From assembly GCA_026014875.1 (NCBI GenBank), contig JAOZHO010000018.1, forward strand, positions 1 through 63,388: DNA of 63,388 nt. Direction: 5' to 3'. The DNA is from Candidatus Bathyarchaeota archaeon. GTDB lineage: Archaea > Thermoproteota > Bathyarchaeia > TCS64. Made by a program: the position numbers and the translations under genes. Below the pieces are notes generated by a model. That model was given only the letters and a program-made list of their open reading frames with translations, searched no databases and was not told where the DNA came from. Below, piece by piece: positions 25,060-33,381 of the stretch; the first letter of the stretch is position 1, and every line of letters starts with the position of its first letter.

Positions 25060-25845
25060 TTAGGGTTTGACGTTATGCTCCCTCCATGCGAGGAGTTCTC
25101 CGTTATCGACGCCGCCGGTGAGGGCGATGAAGGCCTCCTCCAGGGTCTCCTTCCCCGCCTGGGCGATGATCTCCTCCACGGTGCCCACCGCGATGAGCCT
25201 CCCCTGGTTGATGATCCCGATGCGGTCGCAGAGCTCCTCCACCACGGGCAGCAGGTGGCTGCACATGAAAATGGTCTTCCCCGCCGAGTCCGCGAGCTCC
25301 TCGATGAGCTCCTTCACCATGTGGGCCGCCCTCGGGTCCAGCGTCGAAGTAGGTTCATCCAGGAACACGATGGGGGGGTCGTGGATCAGGGCCGCTGCGA
25401 GTAGTAGCTTCTGCTTCATCCCGCTGCTGTACCCCTCGATGAGGTGGTTCCTCCGCCCATCCAGATCGAAGAGCTTCAGCAGCTCATCGATCCGGCCCCC
25501 CAGGATGTCCCCGGGGACGTCGTAGAGGGCCCCCATGAACTCCAGGAACTCGTACCCGCTCAGCTTCTCGTAGAGCCCCGGGGACTCCGCGAGCATCCCG
25601 GTGACCCGCTTCACGTCGTCCGGCTGCTCCCGGATGTCGTATCCCTTCACGGTGGCCGAGCCCCCGCTGGGCTTTATTATGCAGTTCAGGAGGCGGATGA
25701 CTGTGGTCTTCCCCGCCCCGTTGGGACCCAGAAGGCCGAAGGTCTCCCCCTCGTAAACCGTGAGGTCGAGGCCGTCCACGGCCTTTATCTCGTTTCCTTT
25801 GCCGTAATACTTCGACAAACCTTTCGTCTCTATCACAATGTTCAT
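25060..25845 (-). CDS. ABC transporter ATP-binding protein (ABC-2 exporter)
   Basis: A 261-residue ATPase with Walker A GPNGAGKTTVIRLL (about 39), signature YSSGMKQKLLLAAAL, Walker B IVFLDEPTSTLD and CSHLL in the switch position. SSGMKQK instead of SGGQ is common in the CcmA/drug-export branch. It drives the two ABC-2 permeases encoded downstream. Upstream, a winged-helix regulator gene ends 4 bases away, so the exporter is likely controlled within its own operon. Confidence 0.92.
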   Translation of the reverse strand: MNIVIETKGLSKYYGKGNEIKAVDGLDLTVYEGETFGLLGPNGAGKTTVIRLLNCIIKPSGGSATVKGYDIREQPDDVKRVTGMLAESPGLYEKLSGYEFLEFMGALYDVPGDILGGRIDELLKLFDLDGRRNHLIEGYSSGMKQKLLLAAALIHDPPIVFLDEPTSTLDPRAAHMVKELIEELADSAGKTIFMCSHLLPVVEELCDRIGIINQGRLIAVGTVEEIIAQAGKETLEEAFIALTGGVDNGELLAWREHNVKP

Positions 25846-25849
25846 GTTA

Positions 25850-26212
25850 TCAACTCAGTTGACCTTGACTTCCGGATTCTCCGGGTTTTCTTCGGGCCCC
25901 GTCGGTGAACAGCTGCTGCATGCTCCGGCGGTAGCCCTCGAAAGCCTCCCTGCCGCTCCGGGTGAGGCTTAGCTTCGTGTTGGGCTTTTTCCCCACGAGC
26001 TCCTTCTCCACGTCGATGTACCCCGCCGCCTCGAGCCTGCTCATGTGGCTGGAGAGGTTGCCGAAGGTCATCCCCGTCTGGCGCATCAGGAACAGAAAGT
26101 CGGCGCTCTCACCGACGTAGAGGTGGGCGACGATGAGGAGCCTCGCGGGCTCGTGGATCATCTTATCGATGTCCCGGACCGAGGGGAACTCCTCTAATCT
26201 GTTCTCAGCCAT
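25850..26212 (-). CDS. Winged-helix transcriptional regulator (DUF2582/MarR-ArsR-like)
   Basis: About 120 residues starting MAENRLEEFPSVRDIDKMIH. The HTH core is PARLLIVAHLYVGESADFLFLMRQTGMTFGNLSSHMSRLEAAGYIDVEKELVGKKPNTKLSLTRSGREAFEGYRRSM, the one-component winged-helix type commonly encoded beside ABC-2 exporters. The last residues are basic and disordered. It overlaps the end of the upstream small membrane gene and precedes the ATPase gene by 4 bases, so local autoregulation of exporter expression is likely. Confidence 0.85.
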   Translation of the reverse strand: MAENRLEEFPSVRDIDKMIHEPARLLIVAHLYVGESADFLFLMRQTGMTFGNLSSHMSRLEAAGYIDVEKELVGKKPNTKLSLTRSGREAFEGYRRSMQQLFTDGARRKPGESGSQGQLS

Positions 26213-26418
26213 CGACCCCCACATCCGTGATCTTGGGATATTTCTGCACTAAACGCCGGAGAGTCACCCCCCCATAGGCCAACATCGGCAACCCCAAGGG
26301 GATCAATGCATAGGCCATCCTCGTTGTAGGCGTGGTACGCCCTCCTCTTCAGGCCGTCGATGTCGAGGGCGTCTCTCAATTCGCTCAACTGGGCCTCGTA
26401 AACCGCCTTGCGAGACAT
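26205..26418 (-). pseudogene. Small membrane protein gene with a frameshift, or two overlapping small genes
   Basis: ATG 26418 opens a frame MSRKAVYEAQLSELRDALDIDGLKRRAYHAYNED that loses sense after about residue 34. The next frame then reads MAYALIPLGLPMLAYGGVTLRRLVQKYPKITDVGVDG, starting at its own ATG 26318 and containing one hydrophobic helix. Together they make a sensible cytoplasmic-helix-plus-membrane-anchor protein, so a +1 frameshift is likely; alternatively, two overlapping small genes. It has a TATA-like CATATATG at the start and heads the exporter operon. Confidence 0.55.
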
Positions 26419-26492
26419 ATATGCTTTGTAGCACAAAGCTTGCGGTCGCAGTATCCGACTTGCGAAACAACAACGATTTTTCTGAGAACGCT

Positions 26493-27059
26493 CTAACCTG
26501 GGCGCACGAAGAGTTGGTACTTCTCCTCCTCGGAGAGCTCCTTGATGACCCTGCGGCCCAGCAGCTTCACCGGGTCCGTGAGGTTCACCCTGCTCTGGAG
26601 ATCCTCGAACCCGTCGAAGGGGACCCTTTCCCTCTGCTCTATGATCTGCCACATCAGCCGCTTCCCGATCCCCGGGATCAGCTCCATGGCGTGCATCCGG
26701 GGCGTCAGGGGCTGAGAGTTGTTGAAGAAATGGATGAACCGGGCCTCGTCAGCCCTGATTATCGCCTCCAAGGCGCCGGGGAGTTCCGCCCTCGCCCCCG
26801 AGGTGAGATCATCGTAGGTGATGCGCCCCAGTATGTGCTCCACCTTGGTGCGCCCCTTCTTCCCCACGTAGATCCTATCCCCCGGGACGAACCTCGCGTC
26901 CTTCTGAGGGACCGCCTCGAGGAGGGTGAAATAAGAGTCCCCGACGATCTGGATCACCGCCCGCCCGTGGTACTGGGACCGTTGGGCGCCTGGTCTGCCG
27001 TGGGGGAGCTCGTCGAGGACGTATGCGTTCTCCTCGTACTTCTTCGGGGGTCTCAGCAT
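26493..27059 (-). CDS. DUF655 family RNA/DNA-binding protein
   Basis: A 188-residue archaeal protein. The N-terminal beta-rich part (YVLDELPHGRPG...AVIQIVGDSYFTLLEAVPQ...GDRIYVGKKGRTKVEHILGRITYDDL) is followed by a helix-hairpin-helix segment (MHAMELIPGIGKRLMWQIIEQRERVPFDGFEDLQSRV). This is the DUF655 architecture. It is regularly found next to rpoF and L21e genes in archaea, suggesting a translation or RNA role; function is not established. Confidence 0.9.
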   Translation of the reverse strand: MLRPPKKYEENAYVLDELPHGRPGAQRSQYHGRAVIQIVGDSYFTLLEAVPQKDARFVPGDRIYVGKKGRTKVEHILGRITYDDLTSGARAELPGALEAIIRADEARFIHFFNNSQPLTPRMHAMELIPGIGKRLMWQIIEQRERVPFDGFEDLQSRVNLTDPVKLLGRRVIKELSEEEKYQLFVRPG

Positions 27060-27093
27060 GGGGTTTCCCGGGCCTAGAGGTCTCGCGGAATAC

Positions 27094-27414
27094 TTATGCG
27101 GACCTGTATTTCTTAATTATCCCTAAAATATTGCTCATGAGGTCCTCGGAGATGATCCTGCGCCGCCCCAGGAAGGTCCTCACCTCCCCGATGCTCTCCG
27201 GGAGGGCGTTCACGATCTGCACAGCGAGGACCCTCTCCACGCCGGCCTCGATGAGCTCGCCCAGCATAGCCTCCCCCTTTTCGGAGTCCAGCTTGGTGAA
27301 CCTCACCGTGTAATCGTGCACCCTTCTCTGGAGGGGGTCCAGATCCTCGAGGTTCTCCTCCAGAATCTTCCTCGCCTCTGCTACAGTGATAGGCCTCTTC
27401 TCCTCGATGGACAT
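27094..27414 (-). CDS. rpoF: DNA-directed RNA polymerase subunit F (Rpb4)
   Basis: A 106-residue helical stalk subunit that pairs with subunit E (Rpb7). Motifs are PITVAEARKILEE, LDPLQRRVHDYTVRFTKLD and VQIVNALPESIGEVRTFLGRRR, then ILGIIKKY. It lies between L21e and DUF655 on one strand with short gaps, a conserved archaeal neighbourhood. Confidence 0.94.
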   Translation of the reverse strand: MSIEEKRPITVAEARKILEENLEDLDPLQRRVHDYTVRFTKLDSEKGEAMLGELIEAGVERVLAVQIVNALPESIGEVRTFLGRRRIISEDLMSNILGIIKKYRSA

Positions 27415-27425
27415 TCTCTAAAACC

Positions 27426-27719
27426 TCAACCGCGGTGCTTCTGGATGTGCTCTCGGCGGGCGATGACCAGTTTAGAGGTCTTCCTCTGAGGGATGTCGAG
27501 GACGAACGCATTGCCCCTCTTCTCCACCACCGTCGCCACCTTTCCCTGGAACCGCTTATGGGGCATCCCCTTCTGGATCGCAGGGTCGATGTTGATGACC
27601 ACCTTATCGCCCAACTCGTACTGGGCGAGGAGCCTGCTGAGCCCTAGTTTACCCTTCTCCCTCACCTTCTTGGTGAGCACGCTGCGGCTCTTTCTTCGTG
27701 GTCCATGAGATTTTGGCAT
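27426..27719 (-). CDS. rpl21e: 50S ribosomal protein L21e
   Basis: A 97-residue protein with MPKSHGPRRKSRSVLTKKVREKGKLGLSRLLAQYELGDKVVINIDPAIQKGMPHKRFQGKVATVVEKRGNAFVLDI, the complete L21e SH3-like fold, ending in a basic tail. It starts 10 bases after the srp54 stop and likely shares its transcript. Confidence 0.96.
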   Translation of the reverse strand: MPKSHGPRRKSRSVLTKKVREKGKLGLSRLLAQYELGDKVVINIDPAIQKGMPHKRFQGKVATVVEKRGNAFVLDIPQRKTSKLVIARREHIQKHRG

Positions 27720-27729
27720 TGGTGCGGCC

Positions 27730-29055
27730 TCATCCGAGCTTGAAGGGCATCCGGCGGAGCATCCTCCGTCGACCCTTTAGCTGCCTGAGCATCTTACGCA
27801 TCGCGTTATACTGCTTAATAAGTTCTCTTACTTCCTTCTCGGTGGTCCCTGAGCCCCGGGCTATGCGCCTGACCCGGGAGGCGTTTAGGGTCTTGGGCAC
27901 CTCCCTCTCCTGGGGGGTCATGGAGTCGATGATGTACTTCCACCTGTCCATCCTCTCCTCCGCCATCTCCAGCTGATCCTCCGGGAGCTGGTAGCTGAAA
28001 CCGGGGACCATGCTGAGCACCTTCTGGAGGGGGCCCATCTTCCGCATCGCCTCGAACTGTTGGTACATGTCCGCGAGGGTGAACTTCCCGGATAGCATCG
28101 CGTTGAGGTCCTTCTGGGAGACATCCACCTCCGCCTCCTTCACCTTCGCGACGAGGCTCTCGATGTCCCCCATCCCCAGGAGCCTCCCGATGAACCGCCC
28201 CGGCACAAAGGCCTCCAGGTCCTCGATCTTCTCCCCCACACCGATGAACTTGATAGGCGCCCCCGTCGCCGCAACCCCGCTCAACGCACCCCCACCCCGA
28301 GCAGAACCGTCCAGCTTAGCGACGATGATGGAGCCCACGTCGGTGGCCTCATTGAAAGCCGCGGCGTGGACCGCCGCCTGCTGCCCGATGGTCCCGTCCA
28401 GGACCAGGATGATCTCTTGGGGTTTGACGGCTGAGACGATCTTCTGCATCTCGGCGATGAGAGATTTCTCCTCCTTGTGGCGCCCCGAGGTGTCCAGGAT
28501 CACCACCTCGTAGTCCTCAAACTTTTTGACGCCGTTCCTAGCGACCTTGACGGGATCTGTGCTCCCTGGCTCCCCGTAGAAATCCACGTTGATGGACTCG
28601 GCGAGCTGCTGGAGCTGGTCGTAGGCCCCGGGCCTGAAGGTGTCAGCGCAGATCAGCGCCGGCTTCAACCCCCGCTTCTGGAAGTAGCGGGCCAGCTTCG
28701 CTGCCTGGGTGGTCTTCCCGGAGCCCTGGATCCCGATGAGCATGATGATGTTCTGCCTTCCGGGGCGGATCTCCAGTTGCTGGGGCTTCTCCCCCACGAA
28801 GTTGGTGAGGGAATCGTAGACCGTCTTTACCACGTGTTCCTTGCGGCTGATGCCGGGGGGCAGCTTCTCGTCGAGGGCCCGCTTCTGGATGTCTTGGCTC
28901 AGCTCCATGACGAGCTGGACGTTGACGTCGGCTTGGAGGAGGGCCCTCTGGAAGTCTCTGACCAGCTCCTTGACGAGGTCCTCGTCCACCACCGCCGCCC
29001 TGAAAACCTTCTGTAGGGCGTCGTAGAGGCTCGAGCCCAGCTTCTCCAGCACCAT
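27730..29055 (-). CDS. srp54: Signal recognition particle GTPase SRP54
   Basis: A 441-residue N-G-M protein that binds signal sequences and 7S RNA. P-loop GIQGSGKTTQAAKLA lies at about 108. The G3 motif reads DTSGRHK (usually DTAGR) and G4 reads AKLDGSARGGG (usually TKLDG). The M domain starts near 300 with GPLQKVLSMVPGF and carries RVRRIARGSGTTEKEVRELIKQYNAMRKML. It heads a transcript with L21e, rpoF and DUF655. Confidence 0.96.
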   Translation of the reverse strand: MVLEKLGSSLYDALQKVFRAAVVDEDLVKELVRDFQRALLQADVNVQLVMELSQDIQKRALDEKLPPGISRKEHVVKTVYDSLTNFVGEKPQQLEIRPGRQNIIMLIGIQGSGKTTQAAKLARYFQKRGLKPALICADTFRPGAYDQLQQLAESINVDFYGEPGSTDPVKVARNGVKKFEDYEVVILDTSGRHKEEKSLIAEMQKIVSAVKPQEIILVLDGTIGQQAAVHAAAFNEATDVGSIIVAKLDGSARGGGALSGVAATGAPIKFIGVGEKIEDLEAFVPGRFIGRLLGMGDIESLVAKVKEAEVDVSQKDLNAMLSGKFTLADMYQQFEAMRKMGPLQKVLSMVPGFSYQLPEDQLEMAEERMDRWKYIIDSMTPQEREVPKTLNASRVRRIARGSGTTEKEVRELIKQYNAMRKMLRQLKGRRRMLRRMPFKLG

Positions 29056-29145
29056 CTATGGAATCTTCTCCAATTTTCGGCTACTACTCAGGCTCGCACG
29101 AATGTAAACGTTGTTCCAATGCCCCCGGAGCCGTTGAACCCTGGT

Positions 29146-29514
29146 TCATGTCTTCTTGCGGCTCGACTTCCTGGCCCGCTTCTTCTTCTTGGGGGCAGCC
29201 TTGGGCTTCTCCGCCTTCACTGTTTCCTTCTTTTTACCCTTCTCGTGGACCATGCGGACGTGCTGCTTCATCCCCTGGGCTGTGTTGAACCCTTTCCCGC
29301 AGACGGGGCAGGGATGAATGATCTCGGCGATCTCCACCACTTTCCCCAGGAGCTCCTTCCGCATCTCGGCCATGAGCCGCTCCCCCTGGGTGTAGGATAG
29401 CCCCCCGGTCTTCAGGACGAGGCCCACGGTGAGGTTGAAAGAGTTGAACTTGCCCTCGTTCCTCGCGAGGCCGATCTCCCCCACGACTCCCTTGATCTTT
29501 TCGTCGGCCTTCAA
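29146..29514 (-). CDS. C2H2 zinc-finger protein with basic tail
   Basis: A 122-residue protein. The N-terminal half is an alpha/beta region (KIKGVVGEIGLARNEGKFNSFNLTVGLVLKTGGL). A single classical C2H2 finger follows (CPVCGKGFNTAQGMKQHVRMVHEKG). The last 35 residues are a Lys/Arg-rich tail (AAPKKKKRARKSSRKKT) typical of nucleic-acid binding. A TATA-like TTTTTAAAG lies upstream at about 29573-29582. Function unknown; it could be a chromatin- or ribosome-associated protein. Confidence 0.8.
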   Translation of the reverse strand: MKADEKIKGVVGEIGLARNEGKFNSFNLTVGLVLKTGGLSYTQGERLMAEMRKELLGKVVEIAEIIHPCPVCGKGFNTAQGMKQHVRMVHEKGKKKETVKAEKPKAAPKKKKRARKSSRKKT

Positions 29515-29643
29515 TCATTCACCCCGGGGACTCAAAAAGTTCCAGTGCTTCAGAATCTCAATGGGAGCCGGCTTTAAAAATTCTGTTGTGGGCTACGCGG
29601 ATCCAGGACCCGGGAAAAGTTGGGGGAGAGCCTTGGCGGGGCC

Positions 29644-30720
29644 TCAGCTCTTGTACCTGCCGTACTTTTCGACGGCCCGGGCCACCGCGTTGTAGTTCTC
29701 GAGGGGGGTGTACGCGTTCAGTGTGCATCCGGGGCCGACGATGAAGCCTCCGCCTCTCCCCGCCCGCTCGATGGCGTCCTTCACGGCCGCCTCCACCTGC
29801 CTAGGGGTGCCCTCGAGGAGGGTCTTATTCCTGTCGACCCCCCCGACGATGCAGAACTTGTCCCCGTAGATCTCCTTCGCCTTCTCCACGGGGGTGAAGA
29901 GGGTGTCCTCCCAGTTGATGGCGTCCACAGGGTAGTTCTTGAACCAGCCCTCCTCCATGTAGCCTCCGTCCTTCTGGGGGTCTTCGCCTCCAGCGCTGCA
30001 GATGTGGAGGAGCTTGATGGGGGCGTCGCTGACTGCGTCCAGCACTCTCTTGTCGTAGCCCAGGGCGTATTCCTCGAGCTGCTCCTTGGTCATCCTGGAC
30101 CAGATGTCCCCGCCCCCGCCGATGCCGAAGAAGACCCCTGTGGCCCCCTCCGCCATCACCTCCTTCGCGAAGTCGATGGTGGTCTGGGTGATGGTCTCCA
30201 GCCCCTCCCTGAGGGCGTCGGGGTTCTCCGCCATGTCGGTGTAGACCCTTTCGGGATCGGAGACGCCGTGGAGGGCCTGGACGATGGGGCTGGGGATGGT
30301 GTAGATGAAGGGCATCCCGTACAGCTCCTTCGAGAGAATCTCGACGCATCGGAGGGCCTCCCGGAGCTCCTTCCGGGGGTCCAGAACCCAGAGCTTCCCC
30401 CAGTCACCGGGGGTCTTCACCGCGACATCTAATGTGGAGGGGGATTCGTCGTTGTCCTCCCAGCGGAACTTGGATCCCCACTGGCAGGCCATGAACCTGT
30501 AGAACGGCGTGACCTTGAGGAGGTCCATCTTGTAATCCAGGGACCTCAGGAGAGCCAAATGAGCCCGGGCCGACTCCTCGCCGTCCCTGTTCGCCTTCTC
30601 CCAGCTATAATACTTCAGGAAGGGGACCGCGGGGAAGTGGCCCCAAAGGGCCCAGGGCACCCTGTCCGGGACCCCCCGGCGCATCACGGCCATGACCCGT
30701 TCGTATCTATCAGACGCCAT
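29644..30720 (-). CDS. Uroporphyrinogen decarboxylase-like protein (MtaA/CmuA type)
   Basis: A 358-residue TIM barrel of the URO-D family. A zinc-type H-x-C...C set is visible (LLHICSAGG at about 238 and VGPGCTLN near 332), as in methylcorrinoid:CoM methyltransferases, rather than the Arg/Asp residues of heme-pathway HemE. Motifs RMTKEQLEEYALGYDKRV and NWEDTLFTPVEKAKEIYG fit. It could transfer a methyl group between a corrinoid protein and a thiol; the acceptor is unknown and no corrinoid protein lies nearby. Confidence 0.8.
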   Translation of the reverse strand: MASDRYERVMAVMRRGVPDRVPWALWGHFPAVPFLKYYSWEKANRDGEESARAHLALLRSLDYKMDLLKVTPFYRFMACQWGSKFRWEDNDESPSTLDVAVKTPGDWGKLWVLDPRKELREALRCVEILSKELYGMPFIYTIPSPIVQALHGVSDPERVYTDMAENPDALREGLETITQTTIDFAKEVMAEGATGVFFGIGGGGDIWSRMTKEQLEEYALGYDKRVLDAVSDAPIKLLHICSAGGEDPQKDGGYMEEGWFKNYPVDAINWEDTLFTPVEKAKEIYGDKFCIVGGVDRNKTLLEGTPRQVEAAVKDAIERAGRGGGFIVGPGCTLNAYTPLENYNAVARAVEKYGRYKS

Positions 30721-30753
30721 TTACAATCATCAAAAAGAGGCCTCATCTGGTTG

Positions 30754-30804
30754 AAAAACCCCCCGAAGGGGGAGTCAGGAAAAAAGCGGCGCCCTGTTAG
30801 GCGC
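30754..30804 (-). terminator. Two tandem hairpin-T terminators after the thrC region
   Basis: On the minus strand, GCGCC-TAACAG-GGCGC (30804-30789) is followed by CGCTTTTTT, then CCCCCTTCGGGGGG (30772-30759) by TTTTT. Both are hairpin plus T-run signals. The first overlaps the TAA of the homoserine-dehydrogenase-like remnant, so that remnant marks the operon's original 3' end. Confidence 0.65.
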
Positions 30805-30937
30805 AATCAGCGACGTTCAGCAGACCCCGGATCGGGCCAGAGGCGGTCTCAGTGGGCCCCGCCCCTTGACCAATGACGGAGACGGGCCTCGCCCACCCCT
30901 TCGGGTAGAACTTGAGTATCTGTAATCCATCGCGGCA
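30797..30937 (-). pseudogene. Homoserine-dehydrogenase-like C-terminal tail, in frame after thrC
   Basis: The 46 codons directly after the thrC TGA, in the same frame, encode LKFYPKGWARPVSVIGQGAG and PTETASGPIRGLLNVADCA, then TAA. The GxGAGxxETAS motif and short helix are the C terminus of archaeal homoserine dehydrogenase. There is no start codon, and the remaining roughly 290 residues are absent. It is probably what a deletion left of a hom gene once in the thr operon; a thrC readthrough extension is the alternative. Confidence 0.6.
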
Positions 30938-32227
30938 TCACTCCTTCCTTGAGCCCTTCAGGGCGAGGCTGTTCAGGGCCTCCTCGACGCTCGCGAGGTC
31001 GGCGTTGACCACCATCGGGGTGTTGGAGAACCTGGGGCTGACCCCCTCGATGACCCCGGTGTGGTAGTTCACTGTGGCCCCGGGGTCCTTGAGCAGGTTC
31101 CCCGTTAGGATGCACACCACGTCATCCTCGGGGTCGATGGCCCCCACATCCACCAGCTTCCTCGCCCCTGCGACGGAGGCTGCCGAGGCCGGCTCGCACC
31201 CTATGCCGCAGCGGTCCACCACCGCCTTGGCGTCCATGATCTCTTGGTCGGAGACCTGCTCCACGACGCCGTCGGTCTCCTCGATGGATCTGATGGCCTT
31301 CTTCCAGCTCACGGGGTTACCGATCTTGATCGCGGAGGCCACTGTATGGGGCTCCATGGGGGTCAGGGATTCCTCCCGTTCAGCCCAGAGGCTGTAGAAT
31401 GGGTTGGCCCCCTCCGCTTGGATTGAGGCGAGGCGGGGCACGCTATCGATGAGCCCCTGGGATTTTAGCTCCCTTAGGGCCTTCCCGAACGCTGAGGTGT
31501 TCCCCAGGTTCCCCGCGGGGAGCACTATCCAGTCCGGGGGCTCCCAGCCCCTCTGCTGGATCAGCTCGAAAATTATGGATTTCTGCCCCTCGATCCTCCA
31601 GGGGTTCACGGAGTTGAGGAGGTAGAGCCCCAGCTCCGCCGAGGCCTCTTGGACCAGCCACATCGCGGCGTCAAAGTCCCCCCGGATCTGGAGCACCGTG
31701 GCCCCGTAGCTGAGGGCCTGGGCCAGCTTGCCTAAGGCGATCATCCCCTCGGGTATGAAGACGACGCAGTTCATCCCGGTGGTCGCCGCGAAGGAGGCGA
31801 GGGAGGCAGAGGTGTTCCCCGTGGAGGCGCAGGCCACGGAGGAGACGCCGAGCCGCATCGCCTCGGAGACCCCTACCGTCATCCCCCTGTCCTTGAAGGA
31901 GCCGCTGGGGTTCTCACCCTCATGCTTGACGGCGACCTTCCCTATCCCGGTGTACTCGGTGAGCCTCCTGTGAGAGTATATGCTGGTATTGCCTTCCTGC
32001 CTGGAGACGATCCGGTCCACATCCAGCCCCGGGTAGACGAGCTCCTTGAACCGCCATACCCCGCTACCGTATGGACCACTGCGCTGCGAGAGCCTCCCAT
32101 CGAAGAGGTCCCTGTCGACCCAGGGGAACTCGTGCACCACCTCCAGGAGCCCTCCGCACTCGCATCTCAGCCGCAGCCCGAGCTCGAAGTCCCGGCCGCA
32201 GTCCACGCACATAAACCTTGAAGTCAT
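30938..32227 (-). CDS. thrC: Threonine synthase
   Basis: A 429-residue PLP enzyme converting O-phosphohomoserine to threonine. An N-terminal zinc knuckle (CVDCGRDFELGLRLRCECGG) precedes the fold. The PLP lysine lies in ENPSGSFKDRG (about 109), the phosphate loop in STGNTSAS and the Gly-rich loop in LPAGNLGNTSAFG. It overlaps or abuts thrB (next start 32228), forming a thrB-thrC unit. The last residues KGSRKE are followed by TGA and an in-frame homoserine-dehydrogenase-like tail. Confidence 0.95.
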   Translation of the reverse strand: MTSRFMCVDCGRDFELGLRLRCECGGLLEVVHEFPWVDRDLFDGRLSQRSGPYGSGVWRFKELVYPGLDVDRIVSRQEGNTSIYSHRRLTEYTGIGKVAVKHEGENPSGSFKDRGMTVGVSEAMRLGVSSVACASTGNTSASLASFAATTGMNCVVFIPEGMIALGKLAQALSYGATVLQIRGDFDAAMWLVQEASAELGLYLLNSVNPWRIEGQKSIIFELIQQRGWEPPDWIVLPAGNLGNTSAFGKALRELKSQGLIDSVPRLASIQAEGANPFYSLWAEREESLTPMEPHTVASAIKIGNPVSWKKAIRSIEETDGVVEQVSDQEIMDAKAVVDRCGIGCEPASAASVAGARKLVDVGAIDPEDDVVCILTGNLLKDPGATVNYHTGVIEGVSPRFSNTPMVVNADLASVEEALNSLALKGSRKE

Positions 32228-33160
32228 CTAGATCGCCCTCGCCCCCAGCCTGCTCGGCCGGGTCAGATATGTCTCACTCGCGACCCCCGCCTCCTCGAAG
32301 GCCTCCGCCATAGCCTTCCCCACCCGGGCGGTGTCCCCGCCCACGGCGAAGAGGGAGGGGCCTCCCCCTGAGATGGAGCATCCGAGGGCCCCCGAGTCCA
32401 GGGCCGCTTGCTTCACTTTCCAGAAGCCGGGTATCATCTCTGCCCGCCTCGGCTCCACCAGTTTGTCGCTGATGCTCCTCCCGAAGAGATCAACGTCCCC
32501 CATTGCGATAGCGGCCGCCATCCTGGAGGCGCTGCCCACGTTGTGGATCGCGTTCTTCAGTAGAACTTTCTCGGGGAGGAGGGACCTTGCGAGCCTCGTC
32601 TTGTTCTCGTAGTAGATGTCTGGGGCCACCACCACGATATCGAACATGGGCGGTTCTAGGCGCACCACGTCATAGTCATCTCCTACCATCACGAACCCTC
32701 CCAGCAGGGAGGCGGAGACGTTGTCAGCGTGGGGGCTCCCGGCCACCGCCGCCTCCCCCTGGGCTGCCAGCTTCACCGCCTCGCTGTCGGATAGCTCCAG
32801 CTTCAGCAGCTGTATGGCTGCGTAGGCCGCGCCCGCGGCCGAGGCGCCCGAGGAGCCCATCCCCTTTCCGGGTGGCACCCCTTTCTCGATCTCGACGACG
32901 AATCCCTGATTGTCATCGTAGTGATCCAGTACGTGCTGCAGTACGGCTCCGGCGCTGTTCGAGTCTGGGTCCGTGGGGATCGACCCCGCTTCGGGGCCCT
33001 TCACGATGACCTCGACTCCGGGCTCCGGGACCCGCTCCACCCTCAGGGTGTCTCCTATCTCGTCTAGGGCGATTCCGAAGACGTCGAAGCCGGGGCCGAG
33101 GTTGGCTATGGAAGCGGGAGAATATACTTCAATCTGTTTGGCACTCATCTGGCGACTCAA
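32228..33160 (-). CDS. thrB: Homoserine kinase (GHMP family)
   Basis: A 310-residue kinase phosphorylating homoserine for ThrC. The GHMP motifs are complete: motif 1 YSPASIANLGPGFDVFGIAL (about 12-31), the ATP loop KGVPPGKGMGSSGASAAGAA (about 88-107) and motif 3 GCSISGGGPSLFAV (about 255). The start may be ATG 33160 or ATG 33148. thrC follows directly. Confidence 0.95.
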   Translation of the reverse strand: MSRQMSAKQIEVYSPASIANLGPGFDVFGIALDEIGDTLRVERVPEPGVEVIVKGPEAGSIPTDPDSNSAGAVLQHVLDHYDDNQGFVVEIEKGVPPGKGMGSSGASAAGAAYAAIQLLKLELSDSEAVKLAAQGEAAVAGSPHADNVSASLLGGFVMVGDDYDVVRLEPPMFDIVVVAPDIYYENKTRLARSLLPEKVLLKNAIHNVGSASRMAAAIAMGDVDLFGRSISDKLVEPRRAEMIPGFWKVKQAALDSGALGCSISGGGPSLFAVGGDTARVGKAMAEAFEEAGVASETYLTRPSRLGARAI

Positions 33161-33381
33161 GCACCCAGCAACCTTCGATCACTTCACTTGAATAATAGGT
33201 CTTAAGGATTTCATTCTCTGAAAAAATGGATCTATTAAGATAGAACGTGGAAAAGAGGCTTTTTAGCCCCTGGTCCGGGGCCGTCCCTCTCGCATAGATT
33301 CATGCGCCACACGCGCGTGCAGATTTCGCAATCTCTATAAGGTGAAATCAAGATGATATCCTCGACTCCAGAGGATTTTTA

